DNA of 64,000 bases from Odontesthes bonariensis. Taxonomy: Eukaryota; Chordata; Actinopteri; Atheriniformes; Atherinopsidae. A program made the position numbers and the translations under genes. The DNA lies in contig NC_134517.1 of assembly GCF_027942865.1 (NCBI RefSeq), positions 19,288,009 to 19,352,008 on the forward strand, read 5' to 3'. Below are positions 13,720-24,500 of the stretch, in pieces (the first letter of the stretch is position 1; the number at the start of each line of letters is the position of its first letter). The notes under the pieces are model-generated. The model was not told the DNA's origin. It did not search any database and saw nothing but the letters and a program-made list of their open reading frames with translations.

Positions 13720-14807
13720 TGTGTGTGAATTAAAATGTGCAAGATGCAGGAAAAACGAGGCGCAGCCAAAAACACGGAGGAGCTCAAAGTTTGACGGGAG
13801 GGAAAAGGCCTCAGGACGGCAGCAGTTGTCAGAATGGCCTCCGACTCCACAGTGAGCTTTCTTACCTGCAGTTTCTTACTCCGCTGACTCTGACACTCCG
13901 GACACCCGAGGACAAAGTCTCTGATATGGAAGTACATTCCTGTCGAGGAAACAGTTGCGCAAACATCAGAGATATTTGGGACGACTTCAAGCTGCTACTT
14001 TCAAACACTCGACACTCCGGAAGCAAACACGGCATTGGCTTTTCACCCCGGTTGAAACAGATAGAGCAGATAAAAACGCATTGTCTTTCAAATCAGAAGA
14101 GTTGAAGACGTCGACAGATTCCGAAACAACCAGGTCGCAGACACAGATGCCTTTGTGGCCGTCCTGCCTCCGATCTGCAATTATGTTTCAATTTAAGCTG
14201 TTTTCTGTCTCATGTTGATATGTCATTCTACCTCCATTCATTCCTTTTCTTCTGCATGATATTTTGGTAGTTTTATGTGTCTCTGGGATATGTGGAGTGT
14301 TATATTTCTGGGATAAGAGGAGGGGTGGGGGGGTGCCTTCCTGATAAACCTGTGTAGTTTGATATCAACAACGGGCTCTGTGAGAAGCTAAGCTGAGAAG
14401 ATGATCTCAGACTAACTTGAACATGCACGAGATGCTGTCCCGTTAGGTCAGATGTACATACCCTCCCACCAGTAGTTTTCAGCCACGCATTTATACGTCT
14501 CTTCCAGGGAGAGGTGGCGCTGGCCAGGTCGCCGCCGGTGGAAGGTGGAGATGGCTTCAACTCTTCGGTCATCACTCAAGACCTCCCTGTAGTTGATGTA
14601 GCCCCTCTCCAGCTTCTTACGGTACAGTAGTCCGTCTATCATCTCGAAGTTGGGCGACCACCCAGCCGGGGATCCACGCCCCGTCGACTTCCCGACAGAC
14701 TCCGTCTCACCGAATCCCTCCCGGTCTCCATCCGACCAGGGTTTGGACGGACAAAACGTCCCTGCGTTCGCATAATGAGCGCTAATGTGGGTGCAGTCGC
14801 CGGCCAT
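8259..14807 (-). CDS. HHCC integrase-finger / BTB / C2H2 zinc-finger protein (ZBTB11-like architecture)
   Basis: Six coding exons keep phase: 14462-14807, 13866-13939, 13334-13562, 9198-11191, 8848-9066 and 8259-8363, giving 988 residues. Residues 85-135 form an integrase-type zinc-binding HHCC finger (H90, H98, C128, C131, with an NYWWEG core) split over exons 1-2. A BTB/POZ domain covers about 155-265 (AGLFCDITLRTNGRSFSAHR). The 1994-bp exon 4 encodes a basic Ser/Pro-rich linker with several psi-K-x-E motifs (VKQE, IKAE, IKEE, LKKE, VKRE), which are possible SUMO sites. Two C2H2 fingers follow: C925-H945, and one starting C953 that is split by the last intron. I chose ATG 14807 because of its good Kozak context (AAAATGG); the open frame reaches further upstream without another ATG. 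BTB proteins of this type dimerise and usually regulate transcription in the nucleus. The domain order matches ZBTB11, which has about 12 fingers, so this may be a paralogue or a separate family. The exon structure is secure; the name is not. Confidence 0.85.
12526..12583. repeat. solo terminus of a TTAA-type MITE
   Basis: The end GAAAACCTGCCGACGGCAGC followed by TTTAA is the reverse complement of the left end of the complete element at 54899-55105. It is a truncated relic of that family. Confidence 0.55.
12667..12889. mobile_element. hAT-type palindromic MITE with 8-bp TSD
   Basis: A 223-bp element whose arms (GGATGTCCAAAGTCGGTCCT and its complement) pair along about 75 bases each around a short loop. 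It is flanked by identical 8-bp copies of TCCTATAC (12659-12666 and 12890-12897), the target-duplication size of hAT transposons. It has no coding capacity and is non-autonomous. Confidence 0.85.
13690..13727. repeat. (GA)n/(GT)n microsatellite
   Basis: A GA tract followed by a short GT tract, inside the intron between exons 2 and 3 of the HHCC-BTB gene. Confidence 0.9.
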
Positions 14808-15479
14808 TTTAATCACTTTTATATTCCGTTGTAAAGTAAATCCCCAGGGGTGAATCAAACTTTCCCCACCGACCCGAAACAAAGTCCACGTGGACGTAGT
14901 GACAGCAGGTCACAGACCACCAACCCAACAAACACTCTCTGAGACCCTGAAAACAACTAGTCTAAATCTGGTAGAAAAAAACAAACAAAAAACAAACTAC
15001 AGTCAGTAAATCAAAGTTAACCGTAATATATATCTCATCATGGCTCACAAAACCATGTTTTACCTCAGCAAATGAACGATCAGCAGCCTTTCACAGGATG
15101 GTCCTGCTTTGTGTACGAGCTGTCAACGAGAGCATCACTCATCACTACCCAAACAACTGTGGCCAACATCCCAACGCATTAGCAGTCACAAGTCTCGTTC
15201 AAAAATACATCTTTCATGGATTTTTTTTTTTCTGAGCAATTTTCCGTCCTGTAGCGTTAAGCAACATCAATAGAAATATGTGACCGTTCATCCAAGTGTA
15301 GATAATAAAAGCAGCCAGCAGAGTATCGCGCCAACTGCCAAGCCAAGTGATGTAAAGTCTCCACAACGACCACGTAAACAGGCTTCACCGCGAACCTCTC
15401 ACCGACAGCCCGTCTTCCATGTATTTCAAGGGTCGGGAGTGGCCTCCGGTGCTGGATGACGGCAGGCAGCCTCACCTCT

Positions 15480-15880
15480 GGCGTTAACTTGTGGTTTCTT
15501 TTCGTCAACTCGAGTCGGAAGCAACATGATGACGCAGCTATCAGCTAAGCATCGCCACTTGAACGATCTAAAAGCGAGGTTGTCTCCCCGAACGGCTCGA
15601 AATATCCAAAATAATCGCCGTTTCCCCCTCAAAAGCGAGCCAACGTGCTCCGGTTAGGCACCCATCATACTTCGCTCCGCTCTCGTTTCCGCAAAGCCAG
15701 TCTGGTGGTCAAATAATCCAATTTTTCTAACTCGTAACCTTCTGTTTGTTGCTAATCAGCAGACTAACCGAGCCAACTGCTGCCCGCCTTCATACAAAGA
15801 CCATTAGCAGACGCTTTAAAGAGCCTCGGCCACGCAAATTCTGATTGGCTGATGGAGCTCTCGCTCCAACCAGTTCTCCT
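15480..15880 (-). promoter_or_regulatory. probable promoter and 5' non-coding exon of the HHCC-BTB gene
   Basis: A moderately GC-rich region with an inverted CCAAT box (ATTGG at 15844-15848), oriented for a minus-strand gene. A donor-like CCAGAG/GTGAGG at about 15474-15480 could join a 5' exon to the coding exon at 14807. The start site is not visible in sequence and the assignment is inferred. Confidence 0.35.
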
Positions 15881-16559
15881 CCCTTGGCAGCAAGGTAGGT
15901 TGTTCAGTCACGATGCTAGTTTGCAAGAATTTGCTTCACTTGCTGCACAGTCAATTAAAACATGATACACATTTTTTTATTTACTCATAAAGTGCATGTA
16001 CACATTTATAAAGTTTTATCCAGAGTCAAACCTTTAAGATAAAAGTGACACTATTTTGCTAGAACAAACATTACTTAATTAATATGTAAAAACGTGTGAG
16101 TTACAAACATTTCAATAGTCCATTCATTTTAAAAGAACCCTGACTTTACTTTTCACGAAAGACTTTGAAATTTCAAAAACCCTTTTAAGTAAAGGAAGCA
16201 ATGAATTTCATCTACAAAATTTTCATATAACACTTAATGAAAAACTACAGTGTATATTACATTTTTACATACATACATATTTTTTTCTTTTCTTTTTACC
16301 ATTGTCGCATTTCAAATCCCCTAGTTAACACAAGCAACTACATTAGATTGCCCAAAACAACACTGTTCAGGATTATAAACACTCTAATCAAAAGGAAAGG
16401 GGGATTTAAAATGATGTCTGAAAACTTCTTCTATAGTTACTGAATGCTTGTATACGTTCTTGGATTTATGACAGATTGAATTCTTTGAGGACTTCACCGA
16501 TGGAAAAAAAAACCCCCAAAAAAACAATATTCTTGACCTCAGCATCACCGAACCATTTA

Positions 16560-17460
16560 CTGATGGATGGACTCAAATTGTGTCCAAAATTTCATTGCCC
16601 GCCTGTACATTTAATGTGAAGGTAATGACTGCCACCTCCGCTGGTCCTTTACCTGACGCTGACCTCATCATCAATCAGTGATTGAGGAAATATGCTCATT
16701 TTCCTTAGGCTGTCATCTTTAAATGCTTCTTTGGAAAAAGTTCAAGCATCCTTGTCCAGTGCAGATTGGTGATTCATCCCTGAATATCACTTTCAATCGA
16801 TCATCCACAGTCCCAAATTGTTTTCTTCTCTTAAAGAGTTAGTGATGGTTTACATGAGGCTTTTCTGGATGAAAATCCCTTTCCCTTCAGACAGTTTGTC
16901 ACAGTTTGGCCATAGACACTGACTCTTGTTTCTGCCCATTTGTTTGAAATTTCTTTTGTTGTGTCTTTTCTATTTTCTGGCATGTTTCTTTGAGATGCAC
17001 AATGGTACACTGGTTTCAAACAATGGCTGGCTGGAATGTTCTTGACTTTCCTTCCCTTTGTAATTTTTTTCTGCCCAAACTGACAGTACAATGCAGACGA
17101 GTATGCTTCAATTATTTCATGGTTTGGTTTGAAGTTTTTCTAGTTGAAAAAATGCATTTGGTCGTCACCCTACATCTTTGTCTGTTTCTGAGACCAGGCA
17201 AATATCTCTTTGATTAATCCGTCATTCCTGATCTTTTCGATGTTCACTCTCAAATTGTAGTTATGCTCTCATGTTCTTTTGGGACATAAGAGGCCTGTTC
17301 CCTGACACAAATGTGCAGTTTCTTTCTGATTGCAGTTGCAGCACTTTTTACGCTAGCAACTGTAAGAGTTGCCTGCGCATCCTGTGATGACATTGTTTTG
17401 CTGAAGACCTTAAGAAGCGCTTTAGATTTTTGACACAATAACCCCACACACTTCAACAGC
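16560..17460 (-). mobile_element. degenerate Tc1-like transposase fossil
   Basis: Minus-strand translations in several frames resemble Tc1 transposase: KWAETRVSVYGQTVTNCLKG near 16900, then a patch reading FRDESPICTGQGC near 16770 where Tc1 proteins have their catalytic D-E-S segment. Stops and frameshifts break it throughout, so it cannot be functional. The ends were not found. Confidence 0.55.
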
Positions 17461-18345
17461 ACAGAGTACAGCAGGTGTTAGTGTTATGGGTTTGAATAAG
17501 CCCCTTCTCTCTACTCATTTGCACCAAATTCGCCTCATAGGTTTATGGATTCAGAACTGTAACTGGTGAGTTTTCCTCATCAGGAAGACAACCACAGAAT
17601 TAGAATTTTTACACGTTGTGTGAAGAGGATGGACTTGTATGTTGAACGAATAGATCCCTTCCACGGGATGTACATATTCTCATTTTCTCATAAGTCTTTG
17701 AGTCTTTGAGCAAAAAGAATTTGCTGTGAAACTCTCGTCAAAGCAGAGCTGTGAACATAACAAACTACTGCACTCTATATGGTGCATTGAAATCACATCT
17801 TTTTCATGTATTTGCCAGGTCTTTGTGGGTGTTGTGATCCATTGCGTTAATAATGCCTCTATTTTTAGGCCCAGAACAGTATGTTTCGATTGCTTTTTTG
17901 AGCCATTGTTAACTTCCAACAATGCTGATCATGTATAATTCAGAGATGTGGCGCTTCACAGTAAACTGAATAATTGAGCATGAAAAATGTTGATGCGCTT
18001 ATTTAAAGATGTCAGATAACATTTTCTTAAAGTAGTATTTAACAGACAAAAAAGAAAAGAAAAGAAAGCTATGCACACAATGTCAAAACTGACTCTAAAT
18101 CAGACTTTAGTTCTAACTAGAATTGGTCGAGATGTAAACTGTCAGATCAGTTCGGTTTCATTAGAAGATGTAATCTTCTAATGCAATCTTACAGGATGTA
18201 AATCTACAGACAAAAAGCTCGATGTCATTTTCATGGTTTCACTTTATTAATTTTTCTCATCAGTCGACACACATTTCTGACATAATGGCAAGGCAAATTC
18301 AAGATTTTTAAGTGACTTGTTAACTTACAGAAAATAAAGACTTAA

Positions 18346-19030
18346 AGGGATAGTTCGCCTCTTTTGACATGAAGCTGTATGACATCCCATACTAGCAATA
18401 TCGTTTATGAACATTGACTTACCTCCCCACTGCGTCCTGTGAGCCGAGTTCCAGCTGAGTTTTGGCGTTGACGAAGGTAGTCCGGCTAGTTGGCTGGGGC
18501 TTAAAAAATAAAGCGTCTTGCTTCTCAAAGCAATATGCGTTCAAAAGAGTAATACATTTGCATTACAAAATCGTCCATCCAGAAAAAGAAAGACCTCACA
18601 TTGCTTGGCGCTATTTCTCTCTACCTTTGTATCACTACGGGCTGTGTAAACTGTGTAGACTGAAGTGCAGACTGAGCACTCCCCTGCTTCCGAGCAGTAA
18701 ACACCGTAACAGGTGCGGCTATCGCTAGGAGGCTGAATGCATTGATATGAAGGGAGGCAAAAATAGCGCCAAGCAATGTGAGGTCTGACTTTTTCTGGAT
18801 GGACGATTTTGTGATGCAAATGTATTACTCTTTTGGACGCATATTGTTTTGAGAAGCAAGACGCTTTATTTTTTAAGCCCCAGCCAACTAGCCGGACTAC
18901 CTTCGTCAACGCCAAAACGAGGCTGGAACTCGGCTCACAGGACGCAGTGGGGTGTAAGTCAATGTTCATAAATGATATTGCTAATATGGGATGTCATACA
19001 GCTTCATGTCAAAAGAGGCAAACTATCCCT
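18346..19030. mobile_element. TTAA-flanked fold-back element
   Basis: A 685-bp element bounded by TTAA (18342-18345 and 19031-19034). Its ends AGGGATAG and CTATCCCT begin inverted arms of roughly 280 bases (about 18346-18630 and 18745-19030). The arms match with few differences, for example GACATGAAGCTGTATGACAT in both. TTAA duplication fits Kolobok or piggyBac superfamilies. No transposase is present. Open frames on both strands here are just the two arms read in opposite directions. Confidence 0.85.
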
Positions 19031-19987
19031 TTAAGCATCCTGTTCACGTGCATGCAAACACTTTACCACGCTCGGTCAAAGCATCTCAAGTCTTTGAATG
19101 ATCTAACAAGCTTGGGCACACTTTTCTTTTGGAAGTTTACTGACTAAAGCATGAATACCCTGTCATAGTCAAGTCTTTGTAGAGTCTCTGGTGGGTTCAG
19201 GTCCAGATTCTGTATCAGAACAGGACTTTCACACTTGCCTGTGGTGACTCCTGTGTTTTTTTTGTGGTGCATTACTTCGGTTCATTTTCTCGTTCAAATG
19301 TTGATGAAACGTAAAGTTTCTGGAAAAAAAAGGATTTCAACAAGGATTGCTCTTTACTTTTCAGCAGCTATCTTTTCCTCTAGTCTGAAAAGTCTCCCAG
19401 TCCGTTGCAGAAAAACCTCTCCACAGAATTACATGAGTTTACGCTCCTGATTCAAGCCTTTAGCAAGCTCACAGCATGCCTTTTGGAGAAGAATTCCCTC
19501 TGTACGGTTACTTCAACCATAAAAATCTGACTGGTGGAACGTTGCAGTGAAGGATTTTCACTCTCCACTAAATATTTCTGAATCTCATTGTTACCATTGG
19601 CTTGTGCCTCACCTGTCTAATCCAAGGCCATTTGTCTCTGATTACTCTGTTTGGCTCCGCAGCCAGATGGAGGAGTCTGTCTGTTTTTCCTTTCAGAATG
19701 ATTGCTGCGCTTTTGGTCTCTTCAAAAGCCGTAGAAGCGGCCTTGGATCCTTCCCCAGATCTCTTAACAAGACACAGTCCTATGCAGCAAATGTACAATC
19801 AGCGCTCGGCTCACATGTTTATGTACAACATCAAGTGTGAGACCTCGTGTGGACAGGTGTATACATTATGTCTAGATGATTACATTAGGCACGATGGGAC
19901 TCCAGTCAGGTTGAAGTCAACTGAAGTAAAATGCACCGGAGCTAAATGGTGTTCTGACAAGTTGAAATTGTGTGAAGATTCATTTAA

Positions 19988-20573
19988 AGCTGCAGTCTGC
20001 AACTCTTTTTCAAGCATAATGCCTGGAACTGTCCGGGGATTCTGAAAGTAGTACATTAAATACCCCAATACAAAAAAAATGAGTTCTCTAGGTCCCCTAT
20101 ATGTCCCTCCAAAGCCAGCAGGTTTGTTTACAAAATTGCAGACCGGACTGGTAAAAGGTAACCAATCAGGTTACGAGCTGGGCTCTGCTGCCTGTCAATC
20201 ACCGATTGTGCACGCGCGATACAAGGTAGGCTCGTCCCCACGCTTATTTATCTGGACTATTGAACTTCATTATGGCTTGTCTACTTACTGTGTCTTCCAT
20301 GATCGCAAATGACAGGTGAGTTGATGAATGAGGAGTCGTACGCGCATCTGGCGTGCACGTAGACGTGCACGAGTTCTCATGTGTTTTGATGGGGCGGGAC
20401 AGGAAGTTGAATAACTTTTTATTTTTCGGTTAAAAAATAAGCATTTCTTGCATTTTGCGACTACGGAGGTCACCGTTTTCAACTTCAAGCGTTCTGATAG
20501 ATCATGTAAACTCTTAAAATGCCAAAAATTAGGACTTTACGTATGACAACAACAAATCCTGCAGACTGCAGCT
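19988..20573. mobile_element. TTAA-flanked MITE with CTGCAG termini
   Basis: A 586-bp element flanked by TTAA (19984-19987 and 20574-20577) with short terminal inverted repeats AGCTGCAGTCTGCA / TGCAGACTGCAGCT. No coding sequence is supported. The terminus is shared with the copy at 54899-55105 and with fragments elsewhere in the window. Confidence 0.75.
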
Positions 20574-20689
20574 TTAAATCTTAAATGGTATCTATTGCTT
20601 TAATTTGGAACACATTTTTTTGTGTCATCTGTAGTTGCTTTCTTAGTGTGGAGATTTCTACGTAGACCAGAGAGAAAAAGATGATTAAT

Positions 20690-20995
20690 ATTAAGATTAG
20701 ATTTATTGCCATGCACTGTATGAAATACACAACATTTCTCCTCTGCTTTTAACCCATCCAGGTTGGCACCTGTTGAACACGCACATGCACAGGGTCACAC
20801 ACTCATAGAGACAGATGCCAGACACTGGAGCGGTGGGCAGCCAGTCACAGCGCCCGGGGAGCATGGGTGTACGCTGCCTCGCTCACGGGCACCTCGGCTG
20901 TGGCAAGGAGGTGGACTGACACCCCTCTAGCTGTCAGTTTCACCAATCTTTGAGTGGCGAGAGTGGGAATGGAACCGCCAACACAGGCACACAGT
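20690..20995 (-). repeat. SINE-like repeat, copy 1
   Basis: Contains AGACACTGGAGCGGTGGGCA and a GCGCCCGGGGAGCA stretch that are the reverse complement, with divergence, of the repeat at 58462-58655. The shared block is about 190 bases. This is a common type of fish interspersed repeat with a tRNA-like head in copy 2. Confidence 0.6.
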
Positions 20996-21088
20996 TAAAA
21001 AAAAAAAAACAAAAAAAACATTTTACATAATGATCAGTCCGTTGTAATCAAGACGCCAAGAGCCAAACGGTTTAAATCTAAACACATT

Positions 21089-21094
21089 TTTATT
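21089..21094 (-). terminator. chaf1b: likely poly(A) signal of chaf1b
   Basis: AATAAA on the minus strand, about 470 bases after the chaf1b stop codon. It gives a 3' UTR of reasonable length with no conflicting gene. Confidence 0.45.
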
Positions 21095-21560
21095 AGAAAG
21101 GTAGGAAACATCTCTGTCGTGTTTCCCTCAAACTGCTGGTTCAGTCCTCCAGCGATTCCGCCACAGGTCATAGATTCAAAGCTCACACAAACCCCTTGAA
21201 GTGCTTTTTTTTTGGTCTTCAAGCTTGTAGCTCAGGTTTCTCTTCATGTTCACTTTTTTTTTTTTACTTTATAAAACAGCACCCAAGTTTTTTTTAATTT
21301 TTTTTTTATAATCGTTACAAAAATGAAATATAATAAAAGTGATCTCAGCATTTGTTTACCGTAGGATGCAAAATGGAGGTAAAAAGAATAAAGACTCAGT
21401 TTAACACTGTAAGATGAGCATAACACATTTCCAGATTAGATTAAGTACAATGACTATAAACACACCCACGGAGCTGTTGCACTATGTTACATCCACTCAG
21501 AGCCTCAGTGGTTATCAACAGAGGTTGCTTTAACTGCTGCTGCATTGTTGCCGGTGAACA

Positions 21561-24500
21561 CTAATCCTCGCCGACACTGGGGTTTGCTGGGGCGTCGCTG
21601 GTCTTGGGCCGTTTGGACTCTGGAGGCTGGCACACTTTATCAGTGGGGGGAGAGGGACGCTCTGGTGAAACACAAAGAAAGGGATCAGTGAAAGAAGGTT
21701 ACACTTGATTTGCCCAGTTTTGTGCGAGCTTCAGCAGGGAAGTAAGAATTTCTAAATGTGATATGCAAGGCTCTTGGCTGTCGTGTGCGGTCCTGTGAAA
21801 AAAAAAAAAAAAGAAACAATCCCCTTTCAAGTCTAAGGGTTAACATAAGAAGAAAAAAGAAAAAAAAATGGCTATGACTGCTAGGTGTTCAGGTCCTGTG
21901 GCTGCAAAAACAAAACCCCAGTCGTCACTCCTCCAACGCCGCGCTCGACAGCTGGTATGAGGTGCAGATAAGCGGCCTTTGGCTTTCACCAAACGTTGTG
22001 CTGCACATTGCTGCCAAAACATCTTCATTTTGGCCGTGTCTATCTAACTGACATTGTTCCAGAAGTTTTGGGGTTTGTTCAGATGCAATCTTACAAACCC
22101 AAGCTGTGCTGCAATGTTCATTTTTTGAGAGAATAGGCTTTCTCCTGCTAACCCTTCCAAACAAGCCATTCTTGCTCAGTCTTTTTTCCAACCATACTGT
22201 CACAAACTTTAACATTAAACATGCAAACTGAGGCTTTTAAAGCTCCTTGATTTGTTTCCCTGAACATTGCCTTATCTCCCCTTGAGGTGAACTTGTCAAG
22301 ACGTCCGCTTCTGGGACGATTGAACGCCTCCCACTTGTGAATCATCTTCCTCACTGTGGAAGGAAGGGCAGCAACAATTGCTTTTCTAAGATCATTCATG
22401 ACGTCTCCAAACCAGCAATCTAGTTGTCTAGCTAGTAAGTTTAATTTGTTTGGTGCACAAATTACTGAAATGGACAAATCTAAGTTAATGGATCGGTCCA
22501 AAGTCCAATTATTCTATTGGTTTTCCTTTATATATAAAAAAAAAAACAACAAAAAAAACCAAAACAGAACAAAAAACCTTTTGGCCCTGGCCAAAACTGA
22601 CAAATGACAAATGGTCATCTAAACATCCAAATGGCGATCAAAGATCCAGCTGACAGTGAATGACCAGAAATTCCTGATCCATCAAAAACAAAGGGAACTT
22701 TAACCCCCCCCCCCCCCCCCCCCAAAACATAGGTAGAACCAGATGAAGGACTTGGGATCGGGCCCATTAAAACAGTTTTGATGTGGTCCTGGTAGGCCAC
22801 CGACTCACATTTCAGGGCTGCAACAACATCTGGGCTCAAGCTACCTGACGAAGGATTAATCATCAAAGGGATGAAGGAACGAGGGATAAAGATTGTAAGA
22901 CTGGGAAAAGAGACCCCCGAGAGAACAATCACAACACAAAGCCCATTTTGAGGCCGGCGTCGAGGACGAGGAAAACATCACATACAATTCTCAATCATCA
23001 AACAGAAATCGATAAAAAGCGGCGCATCGGCCAAGTTAGCAACTGACCGTGTTTGGCCTTCTCTGTGGAGGAAGAAGCTCTGAAAAGCGAACCGACAGCT
23101 GGAGATCGGGATCCAACCGGAGTCAAAGAGATTCGCCTGTAAACAAACAGAGAAACCAAAGAAAAACGAGCTTTAAACTGGAGATCAAAGTGCACAAGCA
23201 GAAAAGTTTCAATAAAGCAAATAACTCTCTGGAAACAAAGATAACCCCCCCTTTTTTCCCCATCTTATTGCCCAATGGTATAAACCAGTGAGACAAGTTG
23301 CAGAGAGAAGCGCGTATGAAATGAGCAGCCATTGTCTGCGAGCAGTCTGTCACAGTGATTATTATTTTATTGTCAGTGGGGGGTCCAACGAATCCCTTAT
23401 ACCAGACAGGGCTTTGTTCACACTGCCAGAACCGAGCACACGTAAACAGACAGAAACATCACGACCACAGAAGAAGCGGGCTATTTTCCTTTGGAATCAT
23501 CGACAAGTATAATTAAAAAGTACGTTTTACCAAAAAGTGGAATGTGACACATTTAAAAAAAAAAGTGTTTTGTCATGCTTTGTATACTTCGTGTTAGGAG
23601 ATTATCAGCCGAGCTGCTTTAATCATTAGGGATGGAGGGAGAAAGGGAGGGGGGGGCAGTGTGCCTCTGTTACTCTGGCCAAACCATGGAAATATGTTGG
23701 GTAAAATATCACAAGGACGACCCACACTCTACACACCACAAACCCAGCACTTAGTAAATTTTGTAATTTGGATCCTGCATCTTTATTCAAATCAAAACAC
23801 ATTATTTCTGCGTCACACATTAATTACAAACTCCCCGTGTTTACTACTTATCATCTGGACGTGCTTAATTGGCTTCCCCCACCCTCCCTTTTTTTTTTAA
23901 TTAAAAAAAAATAAATAAATAAAGAACAGACAATGAGTCTCCTCCACAGATCATTCAGCGCCTTGCTCCAACATTTGTTGTGCAAACTGTCCTGCAGTTC
24001 CGGCAATATTCTCTATTGCACTGATAGTTCAGAGCTGCCGTGTTGTTGTTATTGGGCGCTATCGGTGAGCTTTCTACACATGCGTCTAGTGGGATGGCGC
24101 CATCGACGCGCACTGCTGCAGCACAGCTCTTTCACGCCATCGTACTTAAAGTCGTCAAAATCTGACAAATATTCTGCCATGTTGCACAAAACTAACAGTG
24201 AAGTCACAGAGCACAGAGTAAATAAGCTGTGCTGCAGCAGCGCGTGTCGATGATGTCATCCCAAGTGACCCGGGTGTAGAAAGCCCCCCGATAGGCCCCC
24301 AATGAAAGCAATGAAAACTTGATTGAAAAAAAAAAAAAAAAAAAAAAAAGAATTAGAAAGAAACAAGGATAAGTATTTCTTTAAGCCAGAATGTAAAGTG
24401 TTCTCTGTCCAACTTTTAAAAGAGAGGTTTTGCATTTAGCCCCCTAAATCTTGTATCACTGCAAATCAAATATTTTCAGTGCCATAGATGCATGTTTAAA

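Noticed and set aside
15257-15632. Possible upstream coding exon with an ATG in MLLPTRVDEKK
   Set aside because: No acceptor joins it in frame to the HHCC exon, so it is treated as a 5' non-coding exon.
18541-19147. Similar 88- to 142-residue proteins on opposite strands
   Set aside because: They are the two arms of the TTAA fold-back element, not a gene pair.
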